In this document: positions 41,043-55,845 of the stretch, in pieces
Layout of the letters: every line of letters starts with the position of its first letter
Position numbering within the stretch: position 1 is the stretch's first letter
DNA from: Oscheius dolichura
Taxonomy: Eukaryota > Nematoda > Chromadorea > Rhabditida > Rhabditidae
Reading direction: 5' to 3'
Length of the DNA stretch: 64,000 nt
Assembly: GCA_932521035.1 (NCBI GenBank)
Contig: OW051497.1
Coordinates: 6,014,001 to 6,078,000, forward strand
Made by a program: the position numbers and the translations under genes
Notes under the pieces: model-generated
Told to the model about the DNA's origin: nothing
Databases searched by the model: none
What the model saw: the letters and a program-made list of their open reading frames with translations, nothing else

Positions 41043-41603
41043 TTCTACTTCCTTTAATCCAGTTTAATTTTTTGGGTTTTGTATATTTGCATTCCTACTC
41101 TTTCGATATCGAAAGCTTGTGTTGTATAGCAGCCATGGTTTGCCTTATGTAAGAACATCTCCCTTTCCTAATAAACAATTTATTAAAACGGAGATCTCTC
41201 GGAAACTGTCAACAGATAGGGGAAATACAACACTTCCTTCATAACAGAAAAGGAATAACAGTGCTTGTTGTCTGTCTGCATCGCCGTGGGATATCAGAAG
41301 ATAAAAAGAAAAAAAAAACAGCTGTTCATCTTCTGATTGAAATGCAAAATCTGAGCACAGATGATATTTTTAAAAAGGGACTTGTGTCATTCTGTAGAAG
41401 GTGGTTTGAACCCACAAGGTGTTATTCAAATGAGTTCAGTAAGATGACAATATCTGTTGCAGCTGCTTCTGACCGCAACGAAATACCTCAATGATTATTT
41501 AGTTGTAGTATCGGCGTCCTATTCTCGAATTCGTAGCTGCCTACTGGAATGCGACTGTTTCTGCAGAAGAAATAGCTCACCTATTTCGACGCACTTTCTC
41601 TGT
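41043..41603. other. Intergenic region
   Basis: About 0.56 kb between the cystatin stop and the guanylate cyclase start; an AATAAA at ~41170 probably serves the cystatin. No supported exon. Confidence 0.35.
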
Positions 41604-44030
<2,427 letters not shown>

Positions 44031-44246
44031 AGGATATTCCACCCCGTATATCGTTTCCTGTTTTGTTTTCCATAATCAGTTGTTGCCCAAATTACCTTCG
44101 GCCCGCAGACAGCCCTTCCAGCCAATTCACTGACCCTAACCAATCAACAACGCAAATGGGCTGTGGAACTCCCCCGTTTTCATCATCCTCCGCCAAATGA
44201 GATGTTGGTCCTACTAACTTGAGGAGACTCATGTTCACTACCCAAA

Positions 44247-47200
44247 ATGGTTTGCCGTTAGACATACACATCGTTATTTTCTGCAGAAATTGTCTACTTA
44301 CGGTGTTATATTACTTGCTCAAGGCATTCTCTCGATAGAGTTACAAGGGCCGAAGAAAGCTATTCCAACTGCTACAGCGAAAACTTCCAAAGAGCCCGTA
44401 ACTATCGGGTTGGTGTATCAGGTAAAGTAGATTCTTCAAGAAGCAGTGACTTCTAGCACTATGCTAACCGCTCAAAGGCATACGATAAGGCTTTCAAAGA
44501 AGTAGTTAGGAAAATAAACGAAGGCTCGGCTGTGAGGTAATCTTTTCAAGCTACAAGCAATATCTTCTTCCAGCTCTTTACGAAGACTTCCAGAACGGTA
44601 CAGCTTTTCCTCTGTCGATTGTATTCTTCCAACTGGCGTGTTTTATGTGAGAGAGGTCTTAGATTGTATTTGTGGTGTTCTGATCCCAGCCAAGGTGAAT
44701 AAGATAACCTCAATCTTTGAAAAGACAAGAATTCCAGGTTTCCTTGATCATCTTTGTCACCGCTTCCGAGACATACGATGCGACGACTGCTGCCGAACAA
44801 TACTTCCTTACCCAAGCTAGCTATACCGGAATACCTGTCATTGCTTGGAACGCGGACAACTCTGGCTTCACTTTTGGCCAAGATCTTTCTACCTATAGAA
44901 TCATCCAAATGGCCCCACCTATAGATCATCAAATTCGGCGCGTACCCTTTTAGACAACTTGACCCAATTTGTAGAGCTATGATAGCCATTTTACAAAGGT
45001 ACAACTGGTCAAAATTTGGTGTTGTCGCCGCTGAGATGGCTGGGGCTGAAGGGTTCTTGAAGCAGGTTCGAGAAGAAGTGGCTGATGCTACGAACAAATC
45101 AGCCAAGTACGTTACTTCCGGATGTGTATACCCCTTCAGATATGAGATTATGCACGAGGCACTGGTCAAAACCTCGAATGCCAGCGATGTTATTGAAAAA
45201 CTCGGAGACCTCAAGAAGAGCCAGGCAAAGATAATTCTACTCTATGCCACCACCGCTCAGACAAGAATAATCTTTGAGGTGCTCATTAATCTATCACCAA
45301 GGCTTAGCATAGGTTCTAGCATGCTGAGACAGTCGGAATAACAACCGATAAGTACTTATGGATAGGAACACAATCTGTGAAAAGTACTCAGACCAATCCT
45401 ACAGGAGCTATTCAGCCTGGGATGCTCAGCATCAACTTCCACACAGGTGCGACCGCGTCTTCCTAGTTAGTTCAGGGTTTAGTCTCCAACGCCATGTTCG
45501 CCCCACGAGACGACGTGCTTCCACTGATCATCCAACTAGCTCCAAAAGTAAATCTAATTAAAACGCGGAATGGAGAGGTTTTCAGTTGTTTGGAGCAGCT
45601 ATCCAAGCTCTGCCGGGAGCTAAAAATTTTACTTTACAATCGACGTCTTCTTGTAAACGAGACGCAGAAGCAACCTGGCCTTCTGGAGAGTTTATTTACA
45701 AGTAAATCAATCATTTATGAGCACGTGAATGGTTCAGCGTGATGAAGACGAACTTCGTGAAAGGCAATCCTTTCCATGTCGACGACGGCTACGACTCGTT
45801 CTTTTACACCTTTGACAAAAATGGAAGACTTAAAAATTCTGTATTACACATCTCAAATCTCAGAAGAAACAACAAAGGTGTCCTTTACTGGGACAAGGTC
45901 AGTGATTTTTGTGATCTTTCCATGCTGTAGGTTGGCACATTTTCAAAGAACGAACTCAAAATGGCCGATGTCGAATGGCCAGGTGAAAAAGCTAATCCGC
46001 CCCAGGGAACAGCTGACAAATTTCATGTGAAGGTAAGGCAAAAATATTCGTTCTTTATATAAAGCGTACAGGTGGTAACTCTGCATGAACCACCTTTTAT
46101 CACCGTATCAGACGTTGACCCCGACACAGGAAAGTGTCCGGGAAATCAGGGATCCATTTGTGATTGGGGAGAGGAGAACTATGACGTCGAAGGCGGGGGC
46201 AAGGCGTAGGCTGTACTTATCATTTCACTTCTGCAAGATTTGTAGGAATCGAACAATCTGGAAATGCTGTTCCGGGTATTGCGTGGATTTACTTAACAAG
46301 CTTGGAAATGATATCGGGTTCACTTACACTCTATACAAAGTGCGAGATGAGAAGTGGGGTCTGAAATCCGAGAGCGGATGGAATGGTTTGATTGCTGATT
46401 TGGTCAGCAACAAGGCCGACATGTGTGTGACTTCCTTGAAACTGAATTCCGAGAGAGCTAGGGACATTGACTTCTCTTTACCCTTTCTCGACACCGGAAT
46501 TGCAATTATTGTAAAGATACGGAGCGGCGTTCTCAGTCCCACCGCTTTCCTTGGTAAAACTTTCTTAAACCCATCAGCCACCTCTTCAGAGCCCTTCGAG
46601 TACTCCACTTGGGTAATAATTTTATGTGTCAGTATACAGGGTGCCGCCTGGTCAATCTTTATCTTTGAATGGGTTTCTCCTTATTCTTTCAATATGCAGA
46701 AATATCCCCCTCCGAGTGAGTTGGATTCTGATGAAGTACGACGACATTCTTTCAGACCATAGGTTTTCTTTGTGCCGATCGTATTGGCTTGTTTGGGCTA
46801 CTCTATTCAGTGCTAGTGTTTCAACAGGCTAGTGCTTTGTTCTTTTCAGTCCCAAGTATTCAGATGTACCTAAATCCACTGTTTCCCGTTTTATGGCATT
46901 AGTGTGGGCGGCATTTGGACTGACCTTCCTTGCGGTCTACACAGCTAATCTGGCAGCATTTATGATAACTCGAGTACAATACTATGATCTCAGTGGTATC
47001 CACGACCCCATGGTTCGGCACATTTATTATTCGTATTTATGCTCTTCAGCTCACCTTTCCCGAGGATCAAAAACCGCCATTTCGATTTGGGACTGTTGAA
47101 GGGGGCAATACCCACGAAACGATGAAAAGAAATTGGCAAAAAATGCATGAATACGTGAGGAAAAACAACTTCTTTGTGCCGAATATATCAGCGGGAGTTG

Positions 47201-47915
47201 AAGCGGTCAGAGGCGGGTAGGTGGGCCAGGAGATCAAGCAACCTGACCTAGCGATCTTGACGCTTTTGTCTACGACGCCGTGGTACTAGATTACTGGGCG
47301 GGGAAAGACGCCAACTGTGAGCTGATGATGGTGGGAAAGTGGACAACAATGACAGGTTATGGAATTGGGTTCCCAAAGAATTCTCCCTACACCGCATTGG
47401 TTAACCAATACATTCTACAGTACCAACAGAAAGGTTACTTGCAAAACTTCCTGTCCACTTGCTTCAGGAGATTTGGAGCGCCTTCAGAACTTTTGGCTAA
47501 CAGGTGCATGCTCACCTGATAGCCACGGGCAAACACATTCTGCTCCACTGGGAATTGAAAACTTTTTATCTGCATTTTTCTTGCTCAGCGGAGGAATTGT
47601 GAGTATTGAGGAATCAAGAGAGCAATCGTCACTTTCCAGGTAGTGGCGATCATTGTCCTTGGGTTGGAGTACATCTACTGCCAGCATGTGCGAAAGCCTC
47701 TCCAGAGGCTAGACCCGAATGGGTGGTGTGGCATAATCAGCATGGTAGACGATATTATTCCTAGTATTAGTACATAATCTCAGGCGATGGGGAAGTCATT
47801 AACACTTCCGGAAGCAGTCGACCGAGTCCAGGAGTGGAGGTCTCGTACGCAATCCCTGGCCAGTAATAATTCCCCATTGATGAAAAGGAAGCCCTTTCCT
47901 CCAGTGTATGGATGA
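44247..47915 (+). CDS. nmr-2: NMDA-type ionotropic glutamate receptor, GluN2-like subunit
   Basis: About 23 exons give ~930 residues. The first exon holds only the ATG (44247-44249); the signal peptide [17 protein letters not shown] continues in the next. The amino-terminal domain shows [13 protein letters not shown] and [14 protein letters not shown]. The ligand-binding domain has [34 protein letters not shown] and the glutamate-carboxylate Arg in [15 protein letters not shown], then [13 protein letters not shown] and the glutamate-binding Asp in [14 protein letters not shown]. These and SPTAFLEPF match GluN2 rather than the glycine-binding GluN1. TM1, pore loop ([15 protein letters not shown]), TM3 ([11 protein letters not shown]) and TM4 ([20 protein letters not shown]) follow, with a short tail. 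The pore tip and the SYTANLAAF motif deviate from the family. The pore exon ends at a GC donor (intron 46828-46863). Confidence 0.92.
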
Positions 47916-48117
47916 TGTCTGTTTCACGCAGTGTTATGTTCAGGTCAATTCGACGCTATGGTCCGGACGAGAGGCCACCTCAGGTGACGAAGAGATTCCT
48001 CCAAGTGGAAACAAATCTTTGAACTCTTTATTAGACAAATAAATATTGTCAAAGCAGTATTTATAGGGGGAAACCCGTCGTAGCAATGGCTGTTAAGTCC
48101 TTGGGCAAATGACATAA

Positions 48118-50425
48118 TTAGTCTATCGTGGCGAAACGAAGAAGCTTCCTCCTCGAACTGTGGCGACGCCCTAAAACAAAAAGATTTAAATCCCTCAATA
48201 AAGGCGGCTACCTCCGCTGTTTAACGGATCTTCCTCTTCCGCTATTGCCATTTTCTCCATGCATGGCTTAGCACTCTTAATACAAAAAATACGTCAGAAT
48301 AACATGATTGCTTACTTGTAGCGTATCCATTTGATCCAGTGTGCTAGCCCTCTGGGAGCCGAGAGATCTCAACGCGATACGCTCTCCTCGTCTGTTTTGC
48401 CTGGCTGAAAGGGGGCTGGTTGTACGACAAGCGAGAAATAGAATACCTTCTGCTTCATCGGGGAGGATTGATAATTCGAGGGCCTTCTGAGCAACAACAG
48501 CCGTAGTCAGAGCCACGCCGTTGATCTGGAAAGGGCAATATTGGACGGCTTCCTGAATAACAGACCTTCTTGCGTTTCTCCAGACCCAGCCAGTGCTTGA
48601 TAATGGCGCGGTACTTGCTGCTGAAGATGAGGTAGACGAACATGGAAGAGGAGGAGTTGAGCGAAATGAGCAGGTTACTCAACTCCACAGACATGTCAAA
48701 TGCTTCTTGGCTGGCTGCCTCCTCGGCACTCTATACAACAATACAATGACCTTTATGTACCATTACTTACCTCCCCGGGCATAGTGCTGTTTCCTTCGGA
48801 AGGTGGAGATGCATCCCTGACAATTTCGTAGATGTTGTTGCAGAAGGCGAGACAATTACAGCACAGAAAGATGGCCACGATTGCCAGCAACATCAGGGTG
48901 ACGCTGCGGTCCCTAACAGAGTTCCCGTTCGTTTTGAGAAAAGCAGGATTACGCAACTGACTGAAACAAATCCTCTAAATTAACTAAGCCATGGCGCGTT
49001 CCCCCATGTGCCTGTAGCTAAAAAGCAAGTTTCTAAGCTGGATCTAAACATGGACATTGGCAGGCATGCGAACAGAGGATGTAAAGGTCAAAGGCTACAT
49101 ATTCGGTAGGAAAGAGATACTTCTGAAACAGAAGTAGAAGCAAATTAACGGAAATGGCAACTAATTCCCCTCATCCCAAACAAAATCAAACTTACTTGAA
49201 ATTGAGCTTGCTGAATTTTCCAAATATTTCGCTATATTTGACGTTTTTTAACAGGCGAAAATTATGAACCATTCTTCCCAATCTGAAAGACAAGCCGTAC
49301 CTTTAGCTTCTTGACTGGTTAGAGAACGACAGAGAGAAGAAAGTGTTGCAGTTTGAGTCAAGTGAATAATTCTACATGCAAGCGACACAACAACAAAGGA
49401 TTGACAAAGCGAAGCGGCCACATGCTCAGCGACTGAAGGCGACTCACGATTGGTTGCTCTTCCTCGACGAGTGCAGGTTCCTCATCCTCGTGCTCTCCTT
49501 CAAGGCTACAATAATCCTCCAGTTTACAATGATCAAAGCCAGAAAGGGGATGACGAACATGATTAAAGTGTACAGAATACATCTCGTAATAATGTTATAC
49601 GTGGGGTTCAACTTCAAAGAAGTTAGTGTAATACTCCTAAAGGTTAATGATGCCTCGTCGCTTGGCTGAACTACCTGATGTTTGTCTTGAAGTCTTCCGA
49701 GTAGCACTCGCTAGTATCCAACTCCAGCCAGGTGTGAAGATTTATCAACACGCTGAACACTATGGATCCTAAAACAACGTGTTAAGCTAGCTGTAGGAAG
49801 ATTCTTTTACCAATGATGGCAAACTTTACAGGTTTTCCACTAACCCATCTTTTTGCTCGAAAGGGGTGACAAACTCCGAGGTACCTGAAAAAGAGACTTC
49901 GCGTGTGGTCGAACATGTTTCTGGCGAACAAAGTTCAGGTCGTCCTCTCACTTGTGACGAGCACTCTTTGCCCTTTTTAGTGCATACCTGTGAACAGAGA
50001 CCAGCACGGTCAGGTAGACCCCGCAAGTTTGTGTGCTCAGCCCAATTGGGTAGGAGTACCTAAAGAATGAGCATTACTCCTTCCTACCGGAGGTTAATTA
50101 CCATAACATGGTTGGATATGCGTCGTGGAGGACAACAAAATCACTCATCGAGGCAATAACAGGAAAGATCAGCATAAAGAAGTTGCATACCAGAAGTAAT
50201 AGGTCGGAAATGGACAAGACCTAAATATCCTTATTGCGTTGGTAGAATTTGTGACGCTACCAGAAGGAAGTGATTAACTAAGGAACATCGCATTTCCTGA
50301 TCCAGAAATACCACAATATTTACAATGTTTGTGATCATTCCCAGCAGGGCAATTGGCATGCCGCCGAATAGTCGGGCACTTTTCTGTATATCGTTGAATA
50401 TGGATGGTTCGCACGTTGGACTCAT
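48118..50425 (-). CDS. FMRFamide-like peptide G-protein-coupled receptor (rhodopsin class)
   Basis: About ten exons give ~430 residues with seven hydrophobic helices. TM1 is MPIALLGMITNIVNIVVFLD, TM2 includes NHFLLVASVSDLLLLVCNF, and the end of TM3 reads LVSVHRYLGVCHPFRA, with HRY in place of DRY as in many nematode frpr/dmsr receptors. TM5 is YTLIMFVIPFLALIIVNWRI, TM6 VTLMLLAIVAIFLCCNCLAF and TM7 SNLLISLNSSSSMFVYLIF followed by SSKYRAIIKHWLG, typical of the FMRFamide/myosuppressin-type group. The cytoplasmic tail is Ser/Arg-rich and ends LLRFATID. The intron between TM5 and TM6 (~49440-48961) is ~480 nt. The peptide ligand cannot be inferred. Confidence 0.88.
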
Positions 50426-53400
50426 GGTCTATAAAAACGACAACATAAAAAGAGGTAATTTTAGAAGAGAGAGAACATCTGGGAGATGATGGAAAAATGG
50501 AGAAGACAACCTGACCAAAGATGGAGCTGCATCCACGAGGGACAACCTAGTTTTTACGTGTTGGTCCGGCGACGGAGATGGATGAAAAGCATAACTTGGA
50601 GAATAGAGAGGGCAGTAGAAAAAGTGCTTAAAAGTCAGCTGCCCTTCGAAGAGCAAAAACGGAACATCAAGCTTGCAGAATTAGAGATTGAATGTTTTCA
50701 CACGCTCCTCCCTTTTTAATCGTCTTTACCTATAATCTTTTTTGCGTTCGATTCCCCCCATTCTGTTTAGAGAGGCATCGAAGTGAACCGTTTTCATAGA
50801 AGGATCAAAGAGGAAGTGGTGCTCGGCCGATAGCGGATTTTGGGATTAATTCTGACAGAATGATGGCGTCAATTGACGATAAAAGGATAGGTCAAGGCGA
50901 GGAGAAGCCTCACATGTGAAAACAACAGTTCTTATCCTTCCATATGCTATGATTGCACACGAAATGTAACATAAGTTTCGGCAGTGGGGACACATGAAAT
51001 TGATCTGCGAATAGTTCAAAGGAGACGTACAAATGCGATTAGACGAGGTGAGTAAATCCTCAATTTACACGAATTTTCTCAAATCTTCTCGGAAGCAGCC
51101 CTTTAATTCGGTGATAAGGCCATCAAGAGGCATATATATATAAGTGGGCGGATATCAGGGGGAGGAAGATATGGCTTCGAATCTTTTTATAACAGAGAGC
51201 CAGTAGTGGGAATGACAACGAGCTAAATGTGGAGCTCTCATATTCGTCTCCTACTTTTATGATTTACGTCGAGGAGGCTGAGAGCTTTACAGCAAATTGA
51301 GGATCTCCTCAAGGTTCAAAGTGTTTCTCTTCTGCAAGGAAATAAAATTATACCAGGGGGTGTTGCGGAAATGTTATGTGAGCGAGGATGCGAGAAAGGG
51401 AGAGCCGGCCGGCTGGAGGCGTTAGGCTTCGCTTATTTCGGTACCGCTTCGAAATAAATGATCAAAAAACTACACCTGCCTTACCTGAACCCCAAGAAAG
51501 GAATAAGTACGATTAAAAAATGGATAAAAAAAGATTTCTTGAAGAACACAGGGTGCATGTGTGCCTTTCAAATATTGAGTGTTTATACAAGGGGAGTCTA
51601 CTCTGAAAATCAGGAAGCCGTGTAATTTATGTATTACGCCAATCTTCAATCATAACAAGTGCTCAAAGACAATGGTAATATCATCAAGGTTAATCCTCTC
51701 TGACTGATTCAGACAAGCAAAGCACGAAGTACGAGGAGGAACAATCTCCTCGCCGGTTTTTCTCAAGTACATAGGGCTTCCCAGGAAGACCGCCCGTTTA
51801 GCCTTTATGCGCAGTCACGGATCTCAAGAGATGGGACTTTTTTTTAAGGAAAAAAATATGACGTAAAGAAGATTGATGGATCCACATGAAGTTGGGAAAA
51901 GTGAACGGCTTATTGTCACAGAACGTCACCCTTTTCCCCGTAGGGAGTGATTCACGTCTCCCTCAAAAGGACTAAAAAGAAAGAAGAATAACGTGTGGTG
52001 ACAGAACATGTACAAACCATTCTGGAAGGAACAAACAGCCATCCCCTGTCTGGACCGACGGCTTAAAACAATCTGCTAAGCTGCTTTTTTATTTGAGAAA
52101 ATTCCCTATGCGATAGAGCTTCCCTGGAAACCCACGAGCTTGCTTTTACTATGTGCATTTCTCGCCGAGGTAGCTCTCTTCAATCCAACAATATGGACTA
52201 GAAGATTGACAACCGCCACTGGAGAGGGGCACATAATTAAAGGGCAAAAGGAGAGATGACTCAGAATGAGAATCTTAGAATCATATTATCCAACTGAACG
52301 GACTCCAAAGAGCAACGTGCGTTGGAAAAGACTCGTGAGGGATTAATTAGCAATACATTTGAAACAACCGGAGACGGAGTAGAAAACACGGAAATCTCTG
52401 CAGGGATTGGAGCTTGGAAGCCATCTGGAGATGGCAGAAACCCCACACTGAGCCATATGCGTTAGCTTTGCGATCTGTCTTGAAGCTGTTATTAAAAAGA
52501 GAAAGCGTCTTGATCAGTTACTGGAAAAGCTTTTGAAGACGAGGAATACTCTACTGCTGAACTGTGAAGTCTTAAGGAAAAACAGCACTAGTAAATTAGG
52601 CAAAACAAGGCACCTTCAACCTCCCAAGCGAAAAGCTAATGTGACAAGGGGAAGGCAATATTTCCTACGTAAGTGAACTGTTTACCGGCTACGTGCAATT
52701 GAGGGCCGAACGTAGACAGATTATGACCACATTGGCTAGACTACTGCTTATTTTGAAATTACCGTATGTAGAGAGAAATCATAGCCAAATGCAGAAAGAA
52801 ACGGCAAACTCAACGGGTGTTCCTAATCCTTCGTCGGTCAGTGAACTTGCCTCGTTGCACAACCACTTCGTGACGTGAATAAGACCTCTCTCGCCTCCTC
52901 TAAAGAAGAGTCTCTTCCCTGCCATCTATATAGGCAATCAGACAAACGTAGCTGCAATTAACGGAAAATGCTCTTTTTTGACCATCGTGATGGACACTAT
53001 GTGGGCTGGATTAGCTATCGCATATGGAAAACCAGGGCAATTCGCCCTGGAGGCAAAAGAGTAAACTGAACGGCCATAACCGGCAGGATTCCCGGAACAG
53101 AGAGGTAAGTTTTGGGGAATTATAGAAAACAATGATCTATCCATGGAAGAGGAGTTCTGCGGGGTGAGGATGGCATTGGATAAGTAACATTCAGGAGGGC
53201 AAATCCGCTAATGCGCTCGATGATAGAAACAGAATGAGCGACGTGTACACTGCCAGGATTTAAGAAAATGTATATCACTATAGGTTATGATTTCTGGGAA
53301 AAGACGGAGCCATAATATTTGCCCAATTAATTTGGCAGTGGCAGATTGTTTTGAACTGGTGCTCCTGAATAGAAAAGGAAGAAAAGGGAAATGGAAGTAT

Positions 53401-54653
53401 ATGGAGCGTCATTTGAATGAAAAGCAGCACAGCCCACCAAATAGGGGGACATGATGGAAAGGTATGGTGTTGGGTTGCATACGGGAGGAGACGTGATAAA
53501 CAGAACTGATGATTCAACACTCCCTCCTCAACAGTTTATTTATTAAAAAAAACGACAGGGAAAACATGTGGTGGTCTGTCTGGTTAGCCACAAATAACAA
53601 GCTTTGCCCTCCTTCCGCAAGCTCTAGGCGCTAATTCCTTAATTTCCTTAGATAATAAACAATTAGGTAAGAATGGTGACCGAAATGCGCGTGGATATAC
53701 ACTTTCAGATGACAAGCTAACATAGTGTCGACATTCGAAAATCTCGATAGTGCACTTTTTGGAATGACAACAAGGAGAAATCCGTGGCCAGAGTCAATGA
53801 GAAGTGAAAGGAAATTGGCTACAGGAAATGGGAGAAATGAGGGATATCCGGTGATGTTATACGAGATTGATAAAAAGTCTAAAATTATTGGCTTAGTAAT
53901 TGAACCAGCCAGAGAGTCTGATCTTAGGTCACCGCTCAATAAGCCACTGAGCCCGTTTTCCGGGATGTTATCATTGCGGATCACAGGGATACTCTGTGAC
54001 CTCCGGATTAGAAAAACTTATTTATCCGCGTCAAAAAAGGAAAAAAAATGAGGCGTTTACTTTTTTTAGATCTTACGTCATAGGAGAACCAAACTACGTC
54101 CCATTTTGGGAAAGTTTATACTATAATTATCTCTAATGTATACGTTACCGGTTATCAAAAAAGAAAACCGTTTCGATTGAGGGAGAGCTCTTCAATAATC
54201 TTTCTGTTTCTGGAAGTGTTTCTGGAAAACGAAGCATGCGTTTTTTTTTTAAAAAAAAAACGTAAGTGTGAACTGTTTGCAGCAGATACCACTAGATAGA
54301 TTACAACTAGCGAACTAATAGTTTGTTGACTCTTTTGCGTGTACCACCACTCCATCTAGAGGTTTGTACAAAAGATTACGACACCTTGTATTGTTAGCCA
54401 GTCACAAACGCATTTCGGAGGTATTTGGACTGATTGTGTAAAAGCAGATAGACAGGAACGCAAAAAAACCTGGTTTTCTGTTCTCCGGAGAAAATGATGC
54501 GCTTTTCTAAGTGGTTACCCATGAATAATGTATGTTTCTTGCAGCCGAGGTAGATAATTGTTCTTGTGATGTAAACGCCCTTACTTATGAATTCTTTCCG
54601 ATCCGTTTAAGTTTACAAAAAAACAAAAACAACTGTTAGATCGAGTAGATTTA
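50426..54653. other. 4.2-kb interval without a supported gene
   Basis: This is the longest gene-free stretch. I checked open stretches at 50486-50719, 52693-52878 (+), 53278-53520 and 53631-53984 (-), 53725-54051 (+); none has a domain or splice-consistent continuation. A TATA-like run (ATATATATATAAG) lies at ~51129, and a perfect palindrome CG-T10-A10-CG at 54239-54262. The first kilobase is presumably the GPCR promoter. Regulatory elements, a non-coding RNA or a gene with very short exons are all possible. Confidence 0.4.
54239..54262. repeat. Perfect 24-bp palindrome (CG, ten T, ten A, CG)
   Basis: Ten T directly followed by ten A, bracketed by CG on both sides, in the gene-free interval. 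It could extrude as a hairpin or be a simple A/T run that became symmetrical by chance. Confidence 0.7.
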
Positions 54654-55258
54654 TTAGGCCAGCGCCTCCAGACCGCCTATTTCACATCCGACCAAGTGGT
54701 TCCTCAAAGAACGAAGGAAGGAGACCGCATCATGAACAGTGAAGCCTTTGGCGAATAATTCTCCCGTATCTAGGCTGAAATTGTAATAAACGTTGTCTGC
54801 AGATCGGAAGTTCCTGGAATGTAATGATGAACATGTGATGCATTAAAAAATATACCTCTTCATGTCACAAGCCCACCACGTGAAAGAACTGCTGCCCCAG
54901 TTTTTGGCATAGCACTCCGTCTGCTTACAGTACTTGATCTTCTTGATATTGCTGGCATTAATTGTTTTGTCTCCATAGGGGAAGAAATACAATTTTACTC
55001 GAATTGTTCCGTTTTCTACCTATGTCCTCTTTAAAGGAAAATACGTAGTCTACAAACCTTTACAAAATCATCCTCGTAGAAATCGGAGTTGTCATTGGGA
55101 GCGAGCTTTTCGGACATTTGGACGGAGAGGGACTGTTTATAGCGATCAATAGAAAGAGGAACGCGTGATAGCAAAAAGACTGTTATCGGCCTCTCAGCTG
55201 TTGACGAAATAGCGGATTCAGTTTCGCCGTGTGTGGCCTTTGCGAACGAAGCGACCAT
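54654..55258 (-). CDS. Small protein with conserved-looking WWACD block, function unknown
   Basis: Three exons join in phase (introns near 55060-55022 and 54856-54815) to ~175 residues. Blocks that look conserved are NGTIRVKLYFFPYGDKTI, KKIKYCKQTECYAKNWG, FTWWACDMKR and the C-terminal FTVHDAVSFLRSLRNHL. The layout beta-rich YFFP...GDKTI then aromatic WG...WWACD resembles a nematode hypothetical family, but I cannot name it. No signal peptide is evident. Two in-frame starts exist: 55258, giving a polar N-terminus, and ~55118 (MSEKLAPNDN). An AATAAA signal was not clearly seen downstream. Confidence 0.65.
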
Positions 55259-55845
55259 TCCAGGACCAGAAATGAATTAAGAGATTAACGATCACTTTGA
55301 CGAGGATACTGGTATTCGGTTATTATTTCCAACTCATTTCACCTTTCATAATGAGGCCTGGAGCTGCTCTGCCTCGGATGATTGTTTTTACTACGGAGGC
55401 GAATCGTCAAAATGAGAGCAAAATGTAAAAGGGGAGCTTACTTTTTCAAGCCGTGGGCAAGGATTTGGAGAGATCATGGTAACAGTTTGGAAACTCAAAC
55501 AAACAATTAAAGAAAGTCAAACGGACTGAGCAATAACATTTAACGAGCCAAGTTTTTCCTAGGAACAGACGGAATTAAAATTTCGTCGTTATCTTCGTTA
55601 CTCGTTAACACCGGATCGACAGAGATTAGCGCGTACTGGTCCCGCGGTTCAAACCCACAATATGATCTGCTGGCTACCGTAGACCCTTACAGGGCGTTCC
55701 CATTGTTCTCTTGCCATTTTCCATTACCTGAATCCTCCCAGTTTTAGGTAAAACAGGCTTCTTCGCCGATCAACGTCATCTTTTAGTTCATGTATATTTG
55801 AGGTTTCAAAGTTTTGTTTCTGTCGTCTAACTTCTGTTTAGTTAA
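55259..55845. other. Divergent intergenic region
   Basis: About 0.59 kb between the divergent starts of the WWACD protein and the mucin-like gene; likely holds both promoters. No supported exon. Confidence 0.35.

Noticed and set aside
51125-51145. Strong TATA-like run followed by GTGGGCGG
   Set aside because: No start codon with an open exon chain follows within several hundred bases, so not called a promoter.
53631-54051. Overlapping open frames on both strands (117 and 108 codons)
   Set aside because: Each is the shadow of the other, without domains or splice continuation; I could not decide for either.
55646-55656. GGTTCAAACCC resembling a tRNA T-arm
   Set aside because: No acceptor stem, D-arm or anticodon arm can be folded around it; no other tRNA-like signal was found in the window.
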